Source: Paracoccaceae bacterium (GTDB lineage Bacteria > Pseudomonadota > Alphaproteobacteria > Rhodobacterales > Rhodobacteraceae). Taken from it: a DNA stretch of 36,940 bases. Position 1 is the stretch's first letter; each line of letters opens with the position of its first letter. The stretch is from the NCBI GenBank assembly GCA_947449875.1, contig CANFSY010000013.1, positions 1 through 36,940 on the forward strand, in the 5' to 3' direction. Shown here piece by piece: positions 17,355 to 26,747 of this stretch. The notes below the pieces were generated by a model. The model worked only from the letters and a program-made list of their open reading frames with translations. It was not told the DNA's origin and ran no database searches. Both the position numbers and the translations under genes were made by a program.

Positions 17355-18272
17355 ATGCGCAAAGACAGGTTGGACGGCTTGGGGTTTGGAACGCTGCTGG
17401 CGGTGGCGGGGATATTGGCTGCCAACCAGATCATCATCAAGATCGTCGACAAGGGGTTGCAGCCGGTGTTCTTTGCCGGCGCACGCTCTGCCCTTGCCAT
17501 TTTGTTTGTCGCTGCGTGGATGGCCTATCGGGGGGTGTTGGGCCGGATGCGCTGGGCTGATCTGGGGCCGGGGGTGCTGATCGGCACGGTCTTTGCGATT
17601 GAGTTCATCGGATTGTTTCTGGCCCTTGACCTAACCACGGTCGGCCATGCGGCGTTGATCATGTATTCCATGCCGGTCTGGATGGGCATTTTGGCGCATT
17701 TCTTCATCCCCGGTGAACGCGCGACATCGCTGAAAGCGGCAGGGCTTGCGCTGGCCTTTGCGGGCACGGCTTGGGCGATCACCTCGCGCGGGGGGGCCAG
17801 TGCGGGGCAGGTCAGTGCGGGGCAGGTCAGCTGGCTGGGCGATGCTTTCGCGCTGGTGGGGGCCTTGGGCTGGGCGGGCACGGCCTTTATCGCGCGCACC
17901 TCGCGGCTGCGCCATGCGGGGCCAGAGGCGCAGTTGTTTTGGATGGTGCTTGTCTCAGCCCCGATTCTTCTGGCCGTCTCGCCGCTGTTTGGGCCGTTGA
18001 TTCGCGATGTCACGCCGATGGATTGGGTGTGGTTGGTGATACAATCGGGCGTGGTTGTGGCGGGGGGATTTGTCACATGGATGTGGCTTTTGTCGGTCTA
18101 TCCCACCTCGACCGTCGCGTCGTTTTCCTTCCTGACCCCGATTCTGTCGATTCTGCTGGGGCATCTTTTGTTCGGCGAAGTGCTCAGCATCACACTTTTG
18201 GGGGCGGCCACGCTGGTGTCGCTGGGCATTATCTTGATCAACCAAAAGCCCCGCGACCCGCCCAAGGCCTGA
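17355..18272 (+). CDS. EamA/DMT-family transporter
   Basis: A 305-residue membrane protein with two EamA halves. The N-terminal half runs from LLAVAGILAANQIIIK and includes FLALDLTTVGHAALIMYSMP. The C-terminal half includes STVASFSFLTPILSILLGHL, typical of the superfamily. The loop between the halves contains a perfect 15-bp tandem duplication giving SAGQVSAGQV. The ATG at 17355 is preceded by GGGGGGCGAAG. The exported substrate is unknown. It is divergent from the EamA gene at 16265-17143 but not a close copy of it. Confidence 0.9.
   Translation: MRKDRLDGLGFGTLLAVAGILAANQIIIKIVDKGLQPVFFAGARSALAILFVAAWMAYRGVLGRMRWADLGPGVLIGTVFAIEFIGLFLALDLTTVGHAALIMYSMPVWMGILAHFFIPGERATSLKAAGLALAFAGTAWAITSRGGASAGQVSAGQVSWLGDAFALVGALGWAGTAFIARTSRLRHAGPEAQLFWMVLVSAPILLAVSPLFGPLIRDVTPMDWVWLVIQSGVVVAGGFVTWMWLLSVYPTSTVASFSFLTPILSILLGHLLFGEVLSITLLGAATLVSLGIILINQKPRDPPKA
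17798..17827 (+). repeat. 15-bp in-frame tandem duplication inside the EamA gene
   Basis: Two perfect adjacent copies of CAGTGCGGGGCAGGT add five residues to the cytoplasmic linker region. The reading frame is kept. This is a likely slippage product and may vary between strains. Confidence 0.9.
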
Positions 18273-18463
18273 GTCTAATCTCACCTTGTGGAGGATCATG
18301 GGCCGCCCAAAGTGTTTGCCAAGTGGGCGTTTCGCTTGGCAATTTTGGCCGCACCGCTCAACGCTGCACAGCCCATCCCCCGCTTTGTCCACAAGCCCTT
18401 CGCCGCCTGCCAGACGCCACAGCTAGACAAGCTTTTTGCGTCAAGCACAAAATATGGATGATT
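18273..18463. other. Non-coding stretch between EamA gene and nrdJ control region
   Basis: The whole gap to nrdJ is 420 bases. This first part holds the EamA terminator (18316-18346) and otherwise no supported gene. The remaining part holds a dyad at 18464-18486 and a foldable leader at 18590-18670, listed separately. Confidence 0.6.
18316..18346 (+). terminator. Intrinsic terminator of the EamA gene
   Basis: An 8-bp perfect stem, TTGCCAAG (18316-18323) with CTTGGCAA (18335-18342), is followed by TTTT at 18343-18346. Confidence 0.65.
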
Positions 18464-18486
18464 TGGCAATAATTTTATTGCCCAAC
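18464..18486. promoter_or_regulatory. AT-rich dyad in the nrdJ upstream region (candidate operator)
   Basis: TTGGCAATAA at 18464-18473 is mirrored by TTATTGcCCAA at 18476-18486, with one unpaired C. It lies in an AT-rich patch about 200 bases before the nrdJ start, where a repressor site would be expected. It does not match the NrdR box well. Confidence 0.4.
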
Positions 18487-18589
18487 CCTGCATCTTGCGT
18501 CACTTTGGGTCAGTCAGGCCAAAGCCCAAAAAACAGGCGGGGCGCTGACGGGGACACGTTCGATTGCGCCACAGAGATTTGTGTAAAGA

Positions 18590-18670
18590 CCGCACCTTGC
18601 GAGGGGTGCGGCCTGTGGTGTGGTGCCGGTGTCTCGGGATCAGCGAAGGACGGGGCCGCACGAGCCTCGC
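18590..18670 (+). ncRNA. Candidate cis-regulatory leader RNA of nrdJ
   Basis: Two mutually exclusive folds are visible. Fold 1 is a hairpin of CCGCACC (18590-18596) with GGTGCGG (18605-18611). Fold 2 uses the same strand differently: GTGCGGCC (18606-18613) pairs with GGCCGCAC (18654-18661), closed by an outer stem GCGAGG (18599-18604) with CCTCGC (18665-18670). Fold 2 ends 6 bases before the ribosome binding site AAGGAG of nrdJ, so switching between folds could control translation or transcript fate. Conserved RNAs upstream of nrdJ genes have been described in some bacteria; whether this is one of them I cannot verify. It lacks the conserved boxes of a cobalamin riboswitch. Confidence 0.5.
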
Positions 18671-18692
18671 CACAAAAAGGAGTGACGGGGTC

Positions 18693-21600
18693 ATGAAAAT
18701 CGAGCGCAAGTTTACCTCTGCCGACACCGGAGCCTACGGGGCGATGGCGTTTCAAATCACGACATCCGAAATCCGCAACCCTGACGGCAAGATCGTGTTT
18801 CGCAACGACGCGGTCGAAGTGCCCGACGGGTGGAGCCAAGTCGCCGCCGACGTTCTGGCGCAGAAGTATTTCCGCAAGGCCGGCATTCCGGCCGTGACCA
18901 AGCGCGTGTCTGAAAAAGGCGTGCCGCGCTTTTTGTGGCGTCAGGTGCCCGATCTGGAGGCGCTGGACCAACTGCCCGAAGACAAGCGCTATGTGGGCGA
19001 AACCAGTGCCAAGCAGGTGTTTGACCGTTTGGCGGGCGCTTGGACCTATTGGGGCTGGAAGGGCGGCTATTTCACCACCGAATCCGACGCCAAAGCCTAT
19101 TTCGACGAGATGCGCTTTATGCTGGCGCGCCAGATGGCAGCGCCCAACTCTCCGCAGTGGTTTAACACGGGCCTGCATTGGGCTTACGGCATTGATGGCC
19201 CCGGCCAAGGCCATTACTACGTCGATCACCAGACCAAAGTGCTGACCAAGTCGGACTCGGCCTATGAACACCCCCAACCCCATGCCTGCTTTATCCAGTC
19301 GGTGCGCGATGATCTGGTGGGGGACGGCGGGATTATGGACCTGTGGGTGCGCGAAGCGCGTCTGTTCAAATACGGCTCGGGTACGGGGACCAACTTTTCC
19401 TCGCTGCGCGGCGAGGGGGAAAAACTGTCAGGTGGCGGCAAATCGTCCGGCCTGATGGGGTTCTTGAAGATCGGCGACCGTTCGGCGGGGGCGATCAAAT
19501 CGGGCGGCACCACGCGCCGCGCGGCCAAGATGGTGATCTGCGATATGGATCACCCCGATGTGGAAGCCTTTATCAACTGGAAAGTGATCGAAGAGCAAAA
19601 GGTCGCCTCGCTGGTGGCAGGTTCCAAGGCGCATGAGGCGCGCCTGAACGAGATTTTCACCGCCATTCGCACATGGGATGGGTCTTCAGAAGATTCGGTT
19701 GATCCGGCCAAGAACCCCGCGCTGAAAGCCGCGATCAAATCGGCCAAAAAGGCCATGATCCCCGACACCTACACCTTCCGCATTCTGCAATATGCCAAGC
19801 AGGGTTTCACCTCGATCGAATTTCCCACCTATGACACCGATTGGGATTCCGAAGCCTATATGACCGTGTCGGGCCAGAATTCGAACAACTCGGTGCGCGT
19901 GACGGATGCGTTCCTGAAGGCCGTCAAAGACGATCTGCCGTGGGAACTGATCCGCCGCACCGATGGCAAGGTCGCCAAGACCATCTCGGCGCGTGAGCTG
20001 TGGGACCAAATCGGCCATGCCGCTTGGGCTTGCGCTGACCCCGGCATCCAGTTTCACGACACGGTCAATGCGTGGCACACCTGCCCCGAAGACGGGCCGA
20101 TCCGCGGGTCAAACCCGTGTTCGGAATATATGTTTCTGGATGACACGGCCTGTAATCTGGCCTCGATGAACCTGCTGACCTTCCAGAAAAACGCCAAGTT
20201 CGACGCCGAAGCCTATATGCACGCCACACGGCTGTGGACGATCACGCTGGAAATCTCGGTCATGATGGCGCAGTTCCCGTCCAAGGAAATTGCCCAGCTG
20301 TCTTATGATTTCCGCACGCTGGGCCTTGGCTATGCCAATATCGGCGGTTTGCTGATGACCATGGGTTTAGGGTACGACAGCAAAGAGGGCCGCGCGCTCT
20401 GCGGGGCTTTGACGGCGCTGATGACGGGCGTGTCTTATGCCACCTCGGCCGAGATGGCCAAGGAACTGGGGGCATTCCCCAGCTATGATCGCAACGCCAA
20501 GCACATGCTGCGCGTGATCCGCAACCACCGTGCGGCAGCGCATGGCACGGCCGCTTACGAGGGGCTGAATGTGGACCCCGTCACGCTGGATCATCGCAAT
20601 TGCCCCGACCAGACGCTGGTCGCCTTGGCCAGATCGGCGTGGGATGAAGCGCTGGCCTTGGGCGAGGCGCATGGCTATCGCAACGCCCAAACCACCGTCA
20701 TTGCCCCCACCGGCACGATCGGGCTGGTGATGGATTGTGACACCACCGGCATCGAGCCGGATTTTGCGCTGGTGAAGTTCAAGAAACTGGCGGGCGGGGG
20801 CTATTTCAAGATCATCAACCAATCCGTCCCGGGTGCCTTGGAAACCTTGGGCTACCCCAGCCACCAGATCGCCGAAATGGTGGCCTATGCGGTGGGCCAC
20901 GGCTCTATCGCGCAGGCCCCTGCGATCAACCACACCGCCCTGATCGGCCACGGCTTTGGCCCGCGCGAGATTGAAAAGATCGAGGCAGCCCTGCCTACGG
21001 CCTTTGACATCCGCTTTGTCTTTAACCAGTGGACGCTGGGCGAAGATTTTTGCAAGGGCACCTTGGGCATTCCCGCCGACAAACTGGCCGACCCCGGCTT
21101 TGACCTGCTGCGCCATTTGGGCTTTACCAAGGCCCAGATCGACGCCTGCAACGACCATGTCTGCGGAACGATGACGCTGGAAGGTGCGCCGTTCCTGAGG
21201 CAGCACCATTACAGCGTGTTTGATTGCGCCAATGCCTGCGGCAAGCGGGGCAAGCGGTATCTGTCGGTGGAAAGCCATATCTATATGATGGCGGCGGCAC
21301 AGTCCTTCATCTCGGGGGCGATTTCCAAGACGATCAACATGCCCAACTCTGCCAGCATTGCCGAAACGCTGGCGGCTTATGCGCTGTCGCATTCCTTGGG
21401 CATCAAGGCCAACGCGCTGTACCGGGATGGATCAAAGCTGAGCCAACCTTTGGCCTCGGCCCTGATCGAAGATGACGAAGAGGCCGAGGAAGTTATGGCC
21501 ACCGGCTCGGCGCAGGAAAAGGCCGTCGTTCTGGCTGAAAAGATCGTCGAGCGGATCATCATCAAGGAAGTGATCCGCACCAACCGCGAAAAGCTGCCCG

Positions 21601-22382
21601 AACGGCGCAAAGGCTATACGCAAAAGGCCATTGTCGGCGGGCATAAGGTCTATCTGCGCACCGGCGAATACGGCGATGGGCGCTTGGGCGAGATTTTCAT
21701 CGACATGCACAAGGAAGGTGCGGGCTTCCGCGCCATGATGAACAACTTCGCCATCGCGATCTCGGTCGGGCTGCAATACGGCGTGCCGCTGGAGGAATAT
21801 GTCGAGGCGTTTACCTTCACCCGCTTTGAACCGGCGGGCATGGTGCAGGGCAACGACTCGGTCAAGAATGCCACGTCGATCTTGGATTACATCTTCCGCG
21901 AACTGGCGATTTCCTATCTGGACCGCACCGATCTGGCGCATGTGAAGCCCACGGGCCATTCATTCGACGATCTGGGGCGCGGCGACGAAGAGGGCAAGCG
22001 CAATATCGCGGATGTGTCTGAAACGGCTGCCACACGCGGGCTAGAGGTGATCAAGCAAATCTCGTCGACCGGATATCTGCGCAAGCGCGTGCCGCAGGAT
22101 CTGGTGGTGCTGCAAGGCGGCATGGGGATGACGGGCTTTTCCGGCATGGGCGCTGCGGGCGATACCACGGCGCTGTTGATGTCCGAAACCGTGCGGGTGG
22201 CTGTGGGGGGCGGTGCTTCTACGGCGCTGGCCTCGGGCACGGTGAGCATGGACCAACGCTCGAAGGCCAAGATGCAGGGCTATGAGGGCGACCCGTGTGG
22301 GGAGTGCGGCAACTACACGCTGGTGCGCAACGGCACCTGCATGAAGTGCAACACCTGTGGTGGGACCAGCGGGTGTAGCTGA
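18693..22382 (+). CDS. nrdJ: Vitamin B12-dependent (class II) ribonucleoside-diphosphate reductase
   Basis: A 1229-residue adenosylcobalamin-dependent reductase that makes deoxyribonucleotides independently of oxygen. The reductase barrel shows NPCSEY (N474, C476, E478), the Asn/thiyl-Cys/Glu active-site triad, and a Cys in [10 protein letters not shown] as one of the redox pair. Substrate and B12-binding regions follow, including [20 protein letters not shown]. The C-terminus carries a Cys-rich tail, [19 protein letters not shown] and more, which in this family shuttles reducing equivalents. AAGGAG precedes the ATG at 18693; an in-frame upstream start at 18564 would translate through the leader structure and is rejected. 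Length fits alphaproteobacterial NrdJ. It is a single-gene unit ending at a strong terminator. Confidence 0.97.
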   Translation: MKIERKFTSADTGAYGAMAFQITTSEIRNPDGKIVFRNDAVEVPDGWSQVAADVLAQKYFRKAGIPAVTKRVSEKGVPRFLWRQVPDLEALDQLPEDKRYVGETSAKQVFDRLAGAWTYWGWKGGYFTTESDAKAYFDEMRFMLARQMAAPNSPQWFNTGLHWAYGIDGPGQGHYYVDHQTKVLTKSDSAYEHPQPHACFIQSVRDDLVGDGGIMDLWVREARLFKYGSGTGTNFSSLRGEGEKLSGGGKSSGLMGFLKIGDRSAGAIKSGGTTRRAAKMVICDMDHPDVEAFINWKVIEEQKVASLVAGSKAHEARLNEIFTAIRTWDGSSEDSVDPAKNPALKAAIKSAKKAMIPDTYTFRILQYAKQGFTSIEFPTYDTDWDSEAYMTVSGQNSNNSVRVTDAFLKAVKDDLPWELIRRTDGKVAKTISARELWDQIGHAAWACADPGIQFHDTVNAWHTCPEDGPIRGSNPCSEYMFLDDTACNLASMNLLTFQKNAKFDAEAYMHATRLWTITLEISVMMAQFPSKEIAQLSYDFRTLGLGYANIGGLLMTMGLGYDSKEGRALCGALTALMTGVSYATSAEMAKELGAFPSYDRNAKHMLRVIRNHRAAAHGTAAYEGLNVDPVTLDHRNCPDQTLVALARSAWDEALALGEAHGYRNAQTTVIAPTGTIGLVMDCDTTGIEPDFALVKFKKLAGGGYFKIINQSVPGALETLGYPSHQIAEMVAYAVGHGSIAQAPAINHTALIGHGFGPREIEKIEAALPTAFDIRFVFNQWTLGEDFCKGTLGIPADKLADPGFDLLRHLGFTKAQIDACNDHVCGTMTLEGAPFLRQHHYSVFDCANACGKRGKRYLSVESHIYMMAAAQSFISGAISKTINMPNSASIAETLAAYALSHSLGIKANALYRDGSKLSQPLASALIEDDEEAEEVMATGSAQEKAVVLAEKIVERIIIKEVIRTNREKLPERRKGYTQKAIVGGHKVYLRTGEYGDGRLGEIFIDMHKEGAGFRAMMNNFAIAISVGLQYGVPLEEYVEAFTFTRFEPAGMVQGNDSVKNATSILDYIFRELAISYLDRTDLAHVKPTGHSFDDLGRGDEEGKRNIADVSETAATRGLEVIKQISSTGYLRKRVPQDLVVLQGGMGMTGFSGMGAAGDTTALLMSETVRVAVGGGASTALASGTVSMDQRSKAKMQGYEGDPCGECGNYTLVRNGTCMKCNTCGGTSGCS

Positions 22383-22407
22383 CAGGCTTTCAGCGGTGCA
22401 GGATTGG

Positions 22408-22438
22408 GGGGCAGGGCCGGAATGGTCTTGCCCCTTTT
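22408..22438 (+). terminator. Intrinsic terminator of nrdJ
   Basis: An 11-bp stem with two G-T pairs (22408-22418 with 22424-22434), loop GGAAT, is followed by TTTT at 22435-22438. It lies 25 bases after the nrdJ stop. Confidence 0.8.
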
Positions 22439-22459
22439 GCTTTTGGGGCGGGCGTTGCA

Positions 22460-22492
22460 GCCTCCGGCGGGGATATTTGGGCAAGTATGAAA
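22460..22492. repeat. Possible dispersed intergenic element (GCCTCCGGCGGGGATATTT type)
   Basis: A GCCTCCGGCGGGGATATTT stretch followed by a purine-rich tail sits between convergent genes. I associate this pattern with a common intergenic element of Rhodobacteraceae genomes, often next to gene ends. There is only one copy in this window, so the repeat status rests on memory. Confidence 0.35.
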
Positions 22493-22498
22493 GGGCGG

Positions 22499-23368
22499 TT
22501 AGGGGGCTTGGCGCAGGCGCCAGACGGCGTGGATGACGAGCGCTGACAGGATCACCCCGCCGCCGATCAGGGTGAGGGGGCCAGGGGATTCGCCCAGCAC
22601 GGCCCAGACCAGCAGCGGCGAGGCCACGATTTCCAGCATGGTGATCATCGACACTTCGGCGGCGGGCAGATGGCGTGGCCCGATCATTTGCAGCGCGCAG
22701 CCAAGGGCAAGCCCGATCGCGCCGTTTAGGGTGACAAGGCCGATTTGTGCTGAATCAAAGCTGTGATGCGGGGCGAAGGGATAGGCCAGCAGGGCCGTGG
22801 CGAAAAACCCCAGCGCCGCCGAGACGATCAGGCTTTGCGCGCCGGTTTTGCGCAAGATGACATAATAGGCGGCGGCTGAGCCTGCGTTGAGGAGGGCAAT
22901 CACATCTCCCCACAGGTGCCCGCCGCCGAGCGACCCGCTGGCGATGATGACCACGCCGGCAAAGACGGCGGCCATGCACAAAAGCGTCATGCGCGCGATG
23001 CGTTCTTTCAGCACGCCAAAGGCCAAAAGGGCCGACAGGAAGGGCGAAGAGGCGTAGAGCAGCATGGTATTGGCCACACTCGTCTGGCCCAAGGCCATCA
23101 GATACAAGAAAGACCCAAGCCCCTGCGCCAAGATCAGCAGCAGCGACGGCCACGACAGCAATTCGCGCCATGACGGGATCAAATGCCGCGCAAAAAGCGC
23201 GGTTCCGCCCAGCGTTGCCACCCCGCCGATCATGCCGCGCCAAACCGCCACATCCATCACATCGCCGCCAATCATCCGCACCAGCAGGGCGTCAGGCACA
23301 AAAAGGGCGGCTCCGGCCAAAGTATAGGCCAGACCAAGACGGGGGTTGGGAACGAACGGTTTGCGCAT
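22499..23368 (-). CDS. EamA/DMT-family transporter
   Basis: A 289-residue membrane protein with about ten hydrophobic segments and two EamA halves. The family-typical QTSVANTMLLYASSPFLSAL is seen in the first half and AEVSMITMLEIVASPLLVWA in the second. The start is set at 23368 (MRKPFVPNPRLGLAY); the open frame extends upstream with residues unlike a membrane transporter. The substrate is unknown. It is convergent with nrdJ and divergent from the monooxygenase gene at 23455, with an 86-base gap that must carry both promoters. Confidence 0.9.
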   Translation of the reverse strand: MRKPFVPNPRLGLAYTLAGAALFVPDALLVRMIGGDVMDVAVWRGMIGGVATLGGTALFARHLIPSWRELLSWPSLLLILAQGLGSFLYLMALGQTSVANTMLLYASSPFLSALLAFGVLKERIARMTLLCMAAVFAGVVIIASGSLGGGHLWGDVIALLNAGSAAAYYVILRKTGAQSLIVSAALGFFATALLAYPFAPHHSFDSAQIGLVTLNGAIGLALGCALQMIGPRHLPAAEVSMITMLEIVASPLLVWAVLGESPGPLTLIGGGVILSALVIHAVWRLRQAP

Positions 23369-23454
23369 GCTGCCACAAATCAGGTCTTGCCGCGAAAGGG
23401 AAGTGTTGACGCAGCCGCACAGATCGACAAGGTTTGCCCAAAGCGGAGGGTCTG

Positions 23455-24474
23455 ATGGAGTTCGTGCATTTTCTATCCAGCCATATGCTGGACCCCGCCT
23501 TGGGCGGCAAGGCGCTGTACCGCAACATGGTGGCACAGGCTATCCATGCCGAGGGTGTGGGCTATGACGGTGTGGGCCTGCCGGAACATCATCTGGTCAA
23601 TATCCTGCTCATCCCCTCGCCCTTGCAAATGGCCGTCAAGATTGCAGCACACACCAAACGGTTGCGGCTTGTCACCTCGGTTTGCCAATTGCCTTTGCGC
23701 GACATGCGGGTCTTTGCGGGCGAGGTGGTACAGGCCCAAGCCTTGTGCGACGGGCGTTTGATGCTGGGGGTCGGCAAGGGGGCCTTTGGCTTTGAAACCG
23801 ACCTGATGGGCGTGCCTTTTGGCGAAACCAAGCCGCGCTTTGAAGAGGCGCTTGGCGTGCTGGAGGCCCTGTTGACCCGCGCCGATGTGTCTTGGGACGG
23901 GGCGCAGTATAAGTTTGACGCGCTGACCATCATGCCGCGCCCCGAAGACCCGATTCCCCTGATGCTGGGTGTTATGCTGCCCGCAGGGATCGAGGCGGCT
24001 GCGGCCAAGGGCTATCATGTGCAAACCACGCCGCTGGGGGCGGCGCATGGCCAGCTGGAAGCGCAGGTTTCAGCCTTTCACCGCGGCAAGGCGGCAGGTG
24101 GCCATGCCAACCGCCTGTCGTTGCAGCGCGGGGTCTATCTGGTGCAATCAGAAGCCGAACGCAGCCGCATGGTGGCTTTTGCGCACCGCTATTACAGCAG
24201 CTTTGACAATGTGTTCGGCGGGCCGGGCCTTGTCGATCAGGGCATCATCCGCCCGCTGCCGCGCGCCCAAACCGCGGAAGAGTTGGGCCAGAACATCCTG
24301 ATCTGCCAAAAGGACGAGATGATCGACCGTCTGGCCGACTACGCCGCCCTTGGCATTGACGAGATCATCGTCACCTCGAACTTCGGCCAGCCTCAGGACG
24401 AGACGCTGGCCATGATGACCCAATTTGCGGCCGAAATCATGCCGCAATTTCGCCCCCATCCCATCGCCGCCTAA
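23455..24474 (+). CDS. LLM-class flavin-dependent oxidoreductase (luciferase-like monooxygenase)
   Basis: A 339-residue bacterial-luciferase-like TIM-barrel protein that uses reduced flavin, or F420 in some relatives, to oxidise an organic substrate with O2. Typical motifs are the early GVGLPEHH segment, the KIAAHTKRLRLVTSVCQLPL strand and the DGRLMLGVGKG region. The start at 23455 has CGGAGGG five bases upstream; the in-frame ATG at 23434 lacks one. It is followed after 9 bases by a tautomerase and then a hydrolase, which suggests oxidation, isomerisation and hydrolysis of one compound. The substrate is not identifiable. Confidence 0.9.
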   Translation: MEFVHFLSSHMLDPALGGKALYRNMVAQAIHAEGVGYDGVGLPEHHLVNILLIPSPLQMAVKIAAHTKRLRLVTSVCQLPLRDMRVFAGEVVQAQALCDGRLMLGVGKGAFGFETDLMGVPFGETKPRFEEALGVLEALLTRADVSWDGAQYKFDALTIMPRPEDPIPLMLGVMLPAGIEAAAAKGYHVQTTPLGAAHGQLEAQVSAFHRGKAAGGHANRLSLQRGVYLVQSEAERSRMVAFAHRYYSSFDNVFGGPGLVDQGIIRPLPRAQTAEELGQNILICQKDEMIDRLADYAALGIDEIIVTSNFGQPQDETLAMMTQFAAEIMPQFRPHPIAA

Positions 24475-24483
24475 GGAGAAGCC

Positions 24484-24675
24484 ATGCCCGTGATCCGTAT
24501 CGAAATGTTTGAAGGCCGCAGCATCGACCAAAAGCGCGCCTGTGCGCAGGCTGTGACCAAGGCTTGGGTTGATACCTGCGGGGGCACGCCCTCGTCGGTG
24601 ACGATCATCTTTGACGATGTGGCCAAAAGCGATTGGGCGACGGCGGGGCACTTGGCCTCTGACCCCAAGGAATAA
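24484..24675 (+). CDS. 4-oxalocrotonate tautomerase-like small enzyme
   Basis: A 63-residue protein of the tautomerase superfamily, which works as a hexamer of small beta-alpha-beta subunits. Once the initiator Met is removed, the N-terminal Pro (MPVIRIEMFEGRS) is the catalytic base. Length and the SVTIIFDDV strand fit 4-oxalocrotonate tautomerase. These enzymes convert enols to keto acids in aromatic ring degradation or act on related substrates. AAGGAG overlaps the stop of the monooxygenase. The next gene starts three bases after its stop, so all three genes form one operon. Confidence 0.88.
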   Translation: MPVIRIEMFEGRSIDQKRACAQAVTKAWVDTCGGTPSSVTIIFDDVAKSDWATAGHLASDPKE

Positions 24676-24678
24676 GCG

Positions 24679-25446
24679 ATGCGCAGCGCCTATTCGGTGG
24701 CGGGGGAAGGGCCAGCCTTGTTCTTGATCCACGGCATCGGGGCAAGGCGGGCCACGTTTGACCGGCTGGTGGAGGGTTTGCGCGACCGGTTCACCTGCAT
24801 TTCCTATGACCTGCGCGGGCATGGGCTGTCACCTTTGCCGGATGCGCGGTTTGGCTTGGATGATCTGGTTGATGATCTGGAAGAGCTGCGCGCCCGCCTT
24901 GGCATCGAACAGGCGCATTTTGCGGGCCATTCCTTGGGCGGGATGATCGGGCCGCGCTATGCGCTGCGCTATCCCGATCGGGTGCTGTCTTTGGGCCTTT
25001 GGTCGACGGCGGCGTTTCGCACGCAAGATGACAGCGCCAAGGTGATGGGCGTGGTGAAATTGATGCGCGAAAAGGGCATCGGGCCGGTGCTGGATACCTT
25101 GACCGCCCGCTGGTTCACCGATGAGTTTTGCGCCACGCGCCCCGATGTGATCGACTGGCGCAAAGCGCAGGTGATGAGCACGGATGCCGACGTTTTTCTG
25201 AACGTCTTTGACATTTATGCCGAAACCGAAATGGCCCCATGGCTGTCGCAGGTCAAAGCGCCGTGCCAGATCATCACCGGAGAGTTGGACGGCGGTTGCA
25301 ACCCGCGTCTGAACCGGCTGATCCAGCAGGCGCTGACGGGATCGGAACTGGTCATCCTCGACAAGCTCAAACACGCGATTTTCATCGAAGCGACCGAGGC
25401 TGTTCTGCCCCATGTGCGCCGCTTTTTGCTGGCACAGGGCGGGTAA
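24679..25446 (+). CDS. Alpha/beta hydrolase, enol-lactonase-like
   Basis: A 255-residue alpha/beta-fold hydrolase. The oxyanion-hole motif is LIHGIG, the nucleophile Ser is in GHSLGG (S85), and the acid is probably Asp in GELDGG (D204). The catalytic His is in LKHAIFIE (H232). Overall style resembles 3-oxoadipate enol-lactonase (PcaD) and ring-cleavage-product hydrolases, and it fits a catabolic operon with the tautomerase and monooxygenase just before it. The exact substrate is unknown. The start lies 3 bases after the tautomerase stop. Confidence 0.9.
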   Translation: MRSAYSVAGEGPALFLIHGIGARRATFDRLVEGLRDRFTCISYDLRGHGLSPLPDARFGLDDLVDDLEELRARLGIEQAHFAGHSLGGMIGPRYALRYPDRVLSLGLWSTAAFRTQDDSAKVMGVVKLMREKGIGPVLDTLTARWFTDEFCATRPDVIDWRKAQVMSTDADVFLNVFDIYAETEMAPWLSQVKAPCQIITGELDGGCNPRLNRLIQQALTGSELVILDKLKHAIFIEATEAVLPHVRRFLLAQGG

Positions 25447-25513
25447 GGGGGGCCCTGTGCTCTTGGCTTTTGCGCCCGTCTGACGCAGAAGGGCAGGCAA
25501 AAGGGAATGGCCC

Positions 25514-26644
25514 ATGACCGAACGGTTTGCTTTTGACATTCACGCCACAGACGGAAAAGCCCGCACGGGCGTGATTTCCACCCCAAGGGGGGATATCCGC
25601 ACGCCGGCCTTTATGCCGGTTGGCACGGCCGCCACGGTCAAGGCGATGCTGCCAGACTCGGTCCGCGCCACGGGGGCGGATATTTTGCTGGGCAACACCT
25701 ATCATCTGATGCTGCGCCCCACGGCAGAGCGCATTGCAGCCTTGGGCGGGTTGCACACATTCATGAACTGGTCCCGCCCGATCTTGACCGATTCCGGCGG
25801 GTTTCAGGTGATGAGCCTGTCGGCATTGCGCAAACTGACCGAAGAGGGGGTGCGCTTTTCCTCGCATATCGACGGGTCAAAACACATGCTCACCCCCGAA
25901 CGCAGCATGGAAATTCAGCGCCTGCTGGGGTCTGATATTGTGATGTGTTTTGATGAATGCCCCGCTTTGCCTGCAACCGATGCGGCGGTGGCCCAATCTA
26001 TGCGCATGTCGATGCGCTGGGCCGAGCGCTCGCGCCAAGCCTTTGGCGACAGGCCGGGGCATGCGCTGTTTGGCATTCAGCAAGGCGGGGTGAACCGCGA
26101 TCTGCGCGGCGAAAGTGCCGATGCGTTGCGCGCCATCGGCTTTGACGGCTACGCGGTGGGCGGTTTGGCCGTGGGCGAAGGGCAAGAGGCGATGTTCGGT
26201 GTGCTGGACTATGCGCCCGATATGCTGCCCCAAGATAAGCCGCGCTATCTGATGGGGGTGGGCAAGCCCGATGACATCGTGGGCGCTGTGGAACGCGGCA
26301 TTGATATGATGGATTGCGTCCTGCCCTCACGCTCTGGCCGCACGGGCCAAGTCTGGACACGCCGTGGCCCCGTGGCCATCAAAAACGCCCGCCACCAAAA
26401 CGACCCCCGCCCGATTGACGAGGCCTGCACCTGCCCCTGTTGCCAAAGCTACAGTCGCGCCTATCTGCACCATGTGTTCAAAGCGCAGGAAATCATCGCC
26501 AGCATGCTGATGACATGGCACAATCTGCACTACTTCCAAGAACTGATGCAGGGCCTGCGCACCGCCATCGCGGCAGGCAACCTTGCGGGCTTTGTGGCCC
26601 AGTTTCATGCCCAGCGCGCGCAAGGGGATATAGAGCCGCTCTAG
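25514..26644 (+). CDS. tgt: tRNA-guanine transglycosylase (queuine tRNA-ribosyltransferase)
   Basis: Exchanges guanine 34 for a queuine precursor (preQ1) in tRNAs with GUN anticodons, which include the two tRNA-Asp (GTC) genes in this window. The protein has 376 residues. The active site shows ILTDSGGFQ (general acid/base Asp) and [14 protein letters not shown] (nucleophile Asp), and substrate recognition is in [12 protein letters not shown]. The zinc site is [16 protein letters not shown] near residues 303-318. AAAGGGAA precedes the ATG. It is followed by the lon upstream region. Confidence 0.98.
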   Translation: MTERFAFDIHATDGKARTGVISTPRGDIRTPAFMPVGTAATVKAMLPDSVRATGADILLGNTYHLMLRPTAERIAALGGLHTFMNWSRPILTDSGGFQVMSLSALRKLTEEGVRFSSHIDGSKHMLTPERSMEIQRLLGSDIVMCFDECPALPATDAAVAQSMRMSMRWAERSRQAFGDRPGHALFGIQQGGVNRDLRGESADALRAIGFDGYAVGGLAVGEGQEAMFGVLDYAPDMLPQDKPRYLMGVGKPDDIVGAVERGIDMMDCVLPSRSGRTGQVWTRRGPVAIKNARHQNDPRPIDEACTCPCCQSYSRAYLHHVFKAQEIIASMLMTWHNLHYFQELMQGLRTAIAAGNLAGFVAQFHAQRAQGDIEPL

Positions 26645-26691
26645 CCAGCCCTAAGCCGATCTTTCCGCCTTGCGCGCCCCCCAATCTGGCC

Positions 26692-26718
26692 CTTGCACCT
26701 TGGCCCCCCGCGCCGCAT
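26692..26718 (+). promoter_or_regulatory. Candidate heat-shock (RpoH-type) promoter of lon
   Basis: CTTG at 26692-26695 and CCGCAT at 26713-26718 are 17 bases apart, close to the CTTGAA/CCCCAT pattern. lon is a known heat-shock gene in proteobacteria. The match is partial. Confidence 0.4.
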
Positions 26719-26747
26719 GATCGCGCAAATGAGACGGGCAGGGATGG

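Noticed and set aside
18560-18690. Cobalamin riboswitch upstream of the B12-dependent reductase
   Set aside because: The conserved B12 box and core segments are not visible, and a B12-using enzyme would not be expected to be shut off by B12.
18436-18696. 86-codon + strand open frame in the nrdJ upstream region
   Set aside because: It lies over the dyad and leader structure, overlaps the nrdJ start and shows no protein-like features.
20367-21392. Long - strand open frame opposite nrdJ
   Set aside because: Shadow of a high-GC coding gene; composition is His/Gln/Arg-rich and no family resemblance is seen.
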